A DNA stretch of 64,000 nucleotides. It comes from Nematostella vectensis (lineage: Eukaryota > Cnidaria > Anthozoa > Actiniaria > Edwardsiidae). This document shows, piece after piece, positions 59,104 to 64,000 of the stretch. The stretch's first letter is position 1; every line of letters starts with the position of its first letter. The notes under the pieces are model-generated. The model saw nothing but the letters and a program-made list of their open reading frames with translations, had not been told where the DNA came from and made no database searches. The position numbers and the translations under genes are program-made. The DNA is taken from assembly GCF_932526225.1 (NCBI RefSeq), contig NC_064035.1:14487469-14551468 (forward strand), in the 5' to 3' direction.

Positions 59104-59862
59104 GAGTCTTGTTCGTTTCACTCGGGTTATTCTGATAGTAGCCAGCTAGCCGGCTTTCCCCGAATCTCCGGACAGCCGACTAGCAGGATACTCTGGTAGT
59201 GACATAATCAACAATCAAGCGTGTTTACAGACATGTCTACACCTTGTAAACAACTATAGGAAAAACGAGACGTCAAGCTAAAAAATTAACAGCTTTAAAA
59301 AGATTATGAAAAATATAACGGATGGGTACCATGTTTCATACAACGTGACGTGTATATAACAATAAACGCGCCAGTCAAAGCCGATTTATTTTGTTAACGT
59401 TTGAGTGCTTTAAAACGGCCAATCACGCCACACACTGTCATTCCACTCACTCCCGCTACATTCCATCGCATCCATTTCCATTGGTTAATTTAATCGAGTA
59501 TTTAGGTTATTTTTTTTATCAAATATAAACAAAAGATTTTTTTTCGTGGATTGGTTTTCTTTGAAAATAAACCGTTGTATTTTCAAATGTAAACAAACCA
59601 AAGGAGAGGATTGCTAACATTCTTTAAGGAGCAGATCTAGTGTTCACGTCTAAAGAAATCTCGGATACCCGGCTAACTCGGGCACAGTTTTCGCAATCTC
59701 TAGAAAATTAGGAGCAATCTTAAAAGTACATTCACGAAAATAGTCGTCTAAGTTGTGGTCTGAAGAGAGTCGGACAAAGATGATTAAAATACAATAAATT
59801 AACTTGCTAGTTGGTTGTTTGGACAGAAATGAAAACCCTTTTCTCTTTACAGATATCTCACA

Positions 59863-60219
59863 ATGCATTATATGACGCCAGCTATCCTATTACTAAGTCT
59901 TCTGGTTGCAAGCGAGTTAGCTGCCGCCCGACGTTCATACAGTCACAGCAGCTTCCACCGGTCGGAATGCAAACCGAGACGCGGACACATCCAAGTGAAG
60001 CATAAACTCGGCTGCGTCTTCACGTTACCGAGCCAGGGTTGCCACGGGGAGTGCTTGTCGTCAGTAAAACCCTTCGCGCACAAGTCAGGGTTCGCGACGA
60101 GCTGCTCGTGTTGTGCACCTATACAGTACAAGATACAGAAAGTGGTAGGGCGCTGCATGGGAAAGCCTGTCACCGTATACTACCCTGTAGCGCTGAGGTG
60201 CGCGTGTAGACCTTGTTGA
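59863..60219 (+). CDS. Bursicon-like secreted cystine-knot protein
   Basis: Uninterrupted 118-aa frame preceded by a strong splice-acceptor-like sequence ending at 59852, so a non-coding first exon is likely. Residues 1-22 are a signal peptide (PAILLLSLLVASELAAA). The rest is one C-terminal cystine-knot domain of about 83 residues beginning at Cys36. It has the ring motif CHGEC, a SCSCC cluster and a terminal CACRPC. Eleven cysteines and the final CxCRPC match the bursicon class of cystine-knot hormones (which dimerise and in insects activate the LGR-type receptor rickets) better than DAN/gremlin, norrin or glycoprotein-hormone subunits. Those relatives remain possible alternatives. The odd cysteine fits an intermolecular disulfide. 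There is no basic-residue prohormone cleavage site beyond RR at 23-24. Function in this animal is unknown. Confidence 0.88.
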   Translation: MHYMTPAILLLSLLVASELAAARRSYSHSSFHRSECKPRRGHIQVKHKLGCVFTLPSQGCHGECLSSVKPFAHKSGFATSCSCCAPIQYKIQKVVGRCMGKPVTVYYPVALRCACRPC

Positions 60220-61060
60220 TGACAGAGAGACGGAGATAAGCCCTGCATATTTAGATATGACTCTGAATTGTTGCCATGGAGACAGAGAATATCAAACGTT
60301 CCTGGACTCTACGGAAGTGGCGAAGAGAAGTGGTATTATTTATATCTGTCAAAAACTCTAGGTCATGAGAATTGATACTATTTAATGCCACCATACATGT
60401 ACATATTGTAAAGCATAGATTAAATTATTCACACCAGGTTAAAAAACGTTTCGAAACTATTAAGAGTGAAAAACTATTCTAAGGAGCCCCGAATGGTCCC
60501 CGAATGATCCCCGAAGTGGTTCCCGGAAGTGCTTGTAGGGCTAGAGCGATAGGCCAAAGCTCGCACTACCGCATTTTTTTTAGTCGTGCTTCCACTGCAC
60601 ATACTCGCTCAAATGCTCTCTTAAAGGTATAGAGAAATGGTATACTATTAGACTTTTTTATGGTCATCGCGCGGGTACCCTGTGGTTTCCTGCCCGTCCG
60701 CACACATTGCGATAGTTACACAATACGTCAACTAATTACACATAAATACACTTTTGCACTATCCAAAAAATTATATATTTTTCTTTAAACCCTGACAATC
60801 ACAGTAAACCCTACAACAGTATTTTGACTGTGTGTTTTGCACTCAGACGTACCTGCGTCTGTTTCATTTCGCGCGATTTTTCGTAATTCGCGGTCAACGG
60901 GACTAGGTTAATAGAGGAGACTGGTAAGGAAACGCGGGCGAGCTTCTATGTAGTATGTCTACTCAACTACAACTACAGTCTCAATTTACTACCGTAAAGG
61001 ATTCGAACAGGCGTCCTCCTAATAAGAGCCTCTCTCTCCCCCCCAATTTGAATTTAGGAA

Positions 61061-61160
61061 TAAAGAACCCCTTACCTAGTTAGCACCCCTTAAAAAGAAT
61101 AAATGGAAGATAAAAAACCCCTTACCTAGTTAGCACCCCTTAAGAAGAATAAATGGAAGA
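61061..61160. repeat. 50-bp tandem duplication
   Basis: Two near-identical 50-bp copies with ccccttacctagttagcacc and gaataaatggaaga; three or so mismatches. Confidence 0.93.
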
Positions 61161-62018
61161 CTATAGATTGATAAAGAATGTTGAGCGAAGTTGAGAAAGT
61201 TGAGCATTAAATTTCACTTCACCGACGAACTGTTGCAACGAACTAAAGGGGACGACTAAAAGGAAGGGGATAGTATTTTGTCTCTAAGCTATGTAAAACG
61301 TTTATCCTAATTTCATCCCTTGCATTGTTTTTTAATGCAATGATTTTATCTAATCTAATCGCCCTTATAATAAATGAAAATTCTCATTGAATTTCCCTAT
61401 AGCTGCTATAATCCCCCGAAATCGTAATAATAAACAATTCCAACTCTGTTATTGCAGAGCTGTTGCAGGCCTCGAAATATTGAACAGCCTCGCCCCTACT
61501 GGTCACTTTTGCCTTTTCTTCTTCTGTTTGTTTGCCATTAACCCAATGGAAAAGGTAGTTTTAATTTACTAAGTGGTATTTTGTAAGTTTTTATTTATTT
61601 ATTTATTGACTATAAAAAAAATTAATAATTACATAAGTAAACGGTTGTGTCGTAAACCGAGTAAATACATGCCATCATTTGATATCATTTTATTTACTGT
61701 TGGAAAATGCTTGAATAAAAAAGCGTATAATGCATATCTGGTATACTGATATTTCGCAATACAGGTTCCGTTTTAGGCAGTGCCTAAATCTATATATTGA
61801 GATATTAAAGAGGAGAGCATTCCGTAACAAATGGCATTAAATCTGGGAGTTTCAAAGTCTCTGTTTCCTAGTTTGCATTTGGTACCCTATACCCTGGGTC
61901 AAGTGTCCCGATGTAACATATGCAGTAATGAGATCGCGAATCTACACAAATAACATGGATCCGCCATATCAAAATCAAAGATGGCGGCCATGACACAGTT
62001 TTAAATTATGCAGAAGCA

Positions 62019-62087
62019 ACCTCGTCCCCAGGCCTCGTCAGCTAGACGCCATATTGAAAATTACCCAGAAGACCCTGGGGACGAGGT
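62019..62087. repeat. Short inverted-repeat element (second copy half at 820-866)
   Basis: Arms acctcgtccccagg (62019-62032) and cctggggacgaggt (62074-62087) are inverted. The right half, from gccatattgaaaattaccca to the arm, is clearly related to 820-866 (caccattttgaataacctag, then ccctggggacgaggta), where the left arm is missing. Confidence 0.7.
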
Positions 62088-63203
62088 GGATGCAGAAGGT
62101 ATCGACTATGGCGCAAAGGCTCTTGGGTTATTGCGCAACTTTGGAAGAAAAATAAACTTTGCATTTTATGACTGGGCTACCACAGGTATCGCAGTAATAA
62201 CTCAAACAGTCGAATCTTCTTAGAAAATTTACATTGATCTTTTGCACTGATCTTAATGGCTCGAAATTTTATGCTTCCGCACAAAACCGAGTGACTCAAA
62301 GAATCCATTTCCATCGGCTTATTCAAGAAAGTAACTGAAAAACTTTTAAAGTTTCATTTAAAAATAAATATCATTAAATTATCAGACTTCAATAAAGTAT
62401 CACACTTCAGTTTTCTTGCACATGAACCGCTGCATTTTTAATTGTAAACAATAACAAAGGAGTGGTTGGTCGAAATTCTTTAGGGTATAGGAAGAGCATC
62501 TCGAGTATCTAAGCCAATGGAACACCCGCCATTGCTAGGACGAGGGTGGGGAAACGGAAGACATCTTTTTTTGTTACTTTTCATGATGACTGAATAACGA
62601 ATTCCAGTTCATGTCAGAGTTATAAAATAGCATTGATGGGGCTGCTAAATTGATAGGCAAGTACCCTGCATAGGAAGCGCAAAAGCTTGGGAAAATCAGG
62701 GGTAGATCCCGCGCGCTTGGAGATTTGGTGCGCGCCTCGTCTTCTCTCTTCTCTCCCTTTCGGGCTTGCTACACAGGCATGGAAAGGCTTGAGCGTACAC
62801 AGAGCACGACGTTCTCATCGTGTATCAATCACATATTCTAGCAAGTGTTTTGAACAAGGCCGGATGAGGGGAAGAGGCGGAGATATATGCTAGTAGTAGT
62901 CGGAAAAAAAATGCCACGATTTAAGGGTGTTTTATTAAAAAATTACTTAACAATTTCAAGTACATTTGACCATGGAGCATGCAGCTCTTTCTAGCTCCAC
63001 GACTGGATCAATTCTCAAATGAATTAAAACATTCACTACATCCAAACTTAATATAAGTCGATATTATCAATAGTATATAAATACAAAATAGTGTGCAGAT
63101 TTGTAATCAAGGAGAAATCACTGCTCTGGCGTAACAACGTGTTGTGTGATACACAAGAGATATAGGTGATCATACGAGTAATACTAAAGAGTGCTGTAGT
63201 CCG

Positions 63204-63691
63204 TCAGTGGCGTCGCCTGGACATCCGTTGCATCCATTTCTTAATATTCCTCACTTTTCGCGCGTCAATCGAAATAGCGACATTAAACACGTGCTGTTTT
63301 CCACGAAGACGGCCCCTCCCTATGGCAGACACCACACCCACAACAGCATTCCGCACCCCACTCCGAACATAGACACCGGAACCAGAAATACCCTTCTGAC
63401 CGTCACAGAAGCTGAGAAGCGCTCCTTTGATGACGACAGCGACTCTACATTGGCTTCTCCACATGGAGTTGAACCACTTATCGCCGTGGAAGCCCACAAA
63501 TCGCATAGGGGACCCCCTGATAAGTGCGCTCGGTTCGACCGTCATTGTGGGCCGGCTGTGAGGACGACGTAATTCTAAGACGGCATAGTCGTGCTTGATT
63601 CGCTGCTGCTTTGACTGCTTTTTCCACGCCTTGGGAAAGTAGATCTTTCTTACTTTGATCCAGTGGAATTTTCCGGAGCGCTGAAGCATAC
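63204..63691 (-). CDS. PRSS23/35-like serine protease, last exon (5' part off window)
   Basis: This exon starts at an acceptor (edge 63691; sequence just right of it is a tatag-type 3' splice site read on the minus strand) and ends at TGA (63206-63204), giving about 162 residues. WIKVRKIYFPKAWKKQ, HDYAVLELRRP (the catalytic Asp) and GISGSGVYVR (the catalytic Ser) match the C-terminal two thirds of the secreted trypsin-fold proteases PRSS23 and PRSS35. FNVAISIDARKVRNIKKWM corresponds to the final helix region. The catalytic His and signal peptide must be in exons beyond 64000. The oxyanion-hole Gly and Ser are intact, so an active enzyme is plausible. Substrate unknown. The shadow plus-strand frame over it is not coding. 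Confidence 0.88.
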
Positions 63692-64000
63692 CTATAAGAG
63701 AATTAAATTGAACATAAGAGAGGTTTTTTTTAGTATTTGAATTGTTTTCTTATTATTTAAAGTAATGTTTTCGAAGAAAAAGGCTTGGTTGTAATATCTT
63801 GCATTAAAAGTTTCTCTATATAAAAATTATATGAGAAATCAATAAACGCTTGTTAATAAAACCCCTTGCTGAAATATTCGATATTTTGCTGCAAGTGGGA
63901 TAATGGTAATTTTTTCAATAGTGTAGATATATATCAATTAAACGATTAATTAAATTAATTCATCAAAAAATATATATTTTTTTACTTCACTACCTACTAC

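Larger units (their letters stand above)
49583..59862. other. 10-kb gene desert downstream of wnt1
   Basis: No exon with recognisable conserved coding sequence on either strand; open frames are short and without motifs. Besides the listed repeats (50255-50374, 53885-54165, 58949-59103) it is AT-rich single-copy-looking DNA. It holds the wnt1 3' untranslated region, the upstream region and probable untranslated first exon of the bursicon-like gene (acceptor-like ttctctttacag just before 59853), and possibly enhancers, which I cannot identify by eye. Confidence 0.6.
60220..63203. other. Convergent spacer with small repeats
   Basis: Between the bursicon-like gene and the 3' end of the serine-protease gene. 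Holds the tandem duplication at 61061-61160, the hairpin element at 62019-62087, and a stretch at about 62427-62490 resembling 59568-59632. No conserved coding exon recognised. Confidence 0.6.

Noticed and set aside
60975-61040. tRNA-like B-box (gttcgaatcc on the minus strand)
   Set aside because: Bases around the loop do not form a T-arm stem and no A-box, anticodon arm or acceptor stem can be folded around it.
62008-62223. 71-codon plus-strand frame
   Set aside because: Its first part runs through the inverted-repeat element found also near 820-866; no conserved domain, so likely a repeat-derived chance frame.
63166-63572. Plus-strand frames opposite the serine-protease exon
   Set aside because: The minus strand carries catalytic Asp and Ser motifs and a clean splice acceptor; the plus-strand frames are shadows.

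Overview
The window is eukaryotic. It holds intron-rich animal genes with short exons, GT-AG introns and many small fold-back DNA elements, and the proteins keep vertebrate-like sequence. The domain sets, clear one-to-one relatives of vertebrate genes, and a Wnt1-type ligand beside cnidarian-style repeats point to an anthozoan cnidarian (sea anemone or coral). Species assignment is inference; nothing in the window proves it.

Seven protein-coding loci can be reconstructed exon by exon. (1) 6946-15094 (+): a secreted protein of about 693 aa with an agrin-type NtA domain, a TSP1 repeat, a thrombospondin-N-terminal/LamG domain, an acidic Ser-Gly linker, a second TSP1 and six EGF repeats. (2) 16535-20049 (-): an SPOP-type MATH/BTB adaptor of 363 aa. 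(3) 22541-25745 (+): a tetraspanin-13/31-type protein of 227 aa, head-to-head with SPOP across a region carrying six CCAAT boxes. (4) 27019-43052 (-): the Rab3 GAP catalytic subunit, 25 exons and about 1052 aa, with introns full of non-autonomous transposons and a 2.4 kb minisatellite. (5) 45383-49582 (+): Wnt1, 4 exons, 363 aa, divergent from rab3gap1. (6) 59863-60219 (+): a bursicon-like 11-cysteine cystine-knot protein, coding region in one exon. (7) 63204-63691 (-): the last exon of a PRSS23/35-like serine protease whose 5' part lies beyond the right edge.

Layout: 1-6.9 kb is gene-poor and repeat-bearing. 6.9-43 kb is gene-dense, with alternating convergent and divergent neighbours. 49.6-59.8 kb is a 10 kb gene desert downstream of wnt1. 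Several loci are secreted or signalling proteins (NtA/TSP/EGF matrix protein, Wnt1, cystine-knot ligand, secreted protease) and the others are intracellular housekeeping or trafficking proteins. I see no operon-like coupling, and no functional link between neighbours is claimed. All exon joins were inferred by eye from splice signals, reading phase and remembered family conservation. No alignment or search was run.
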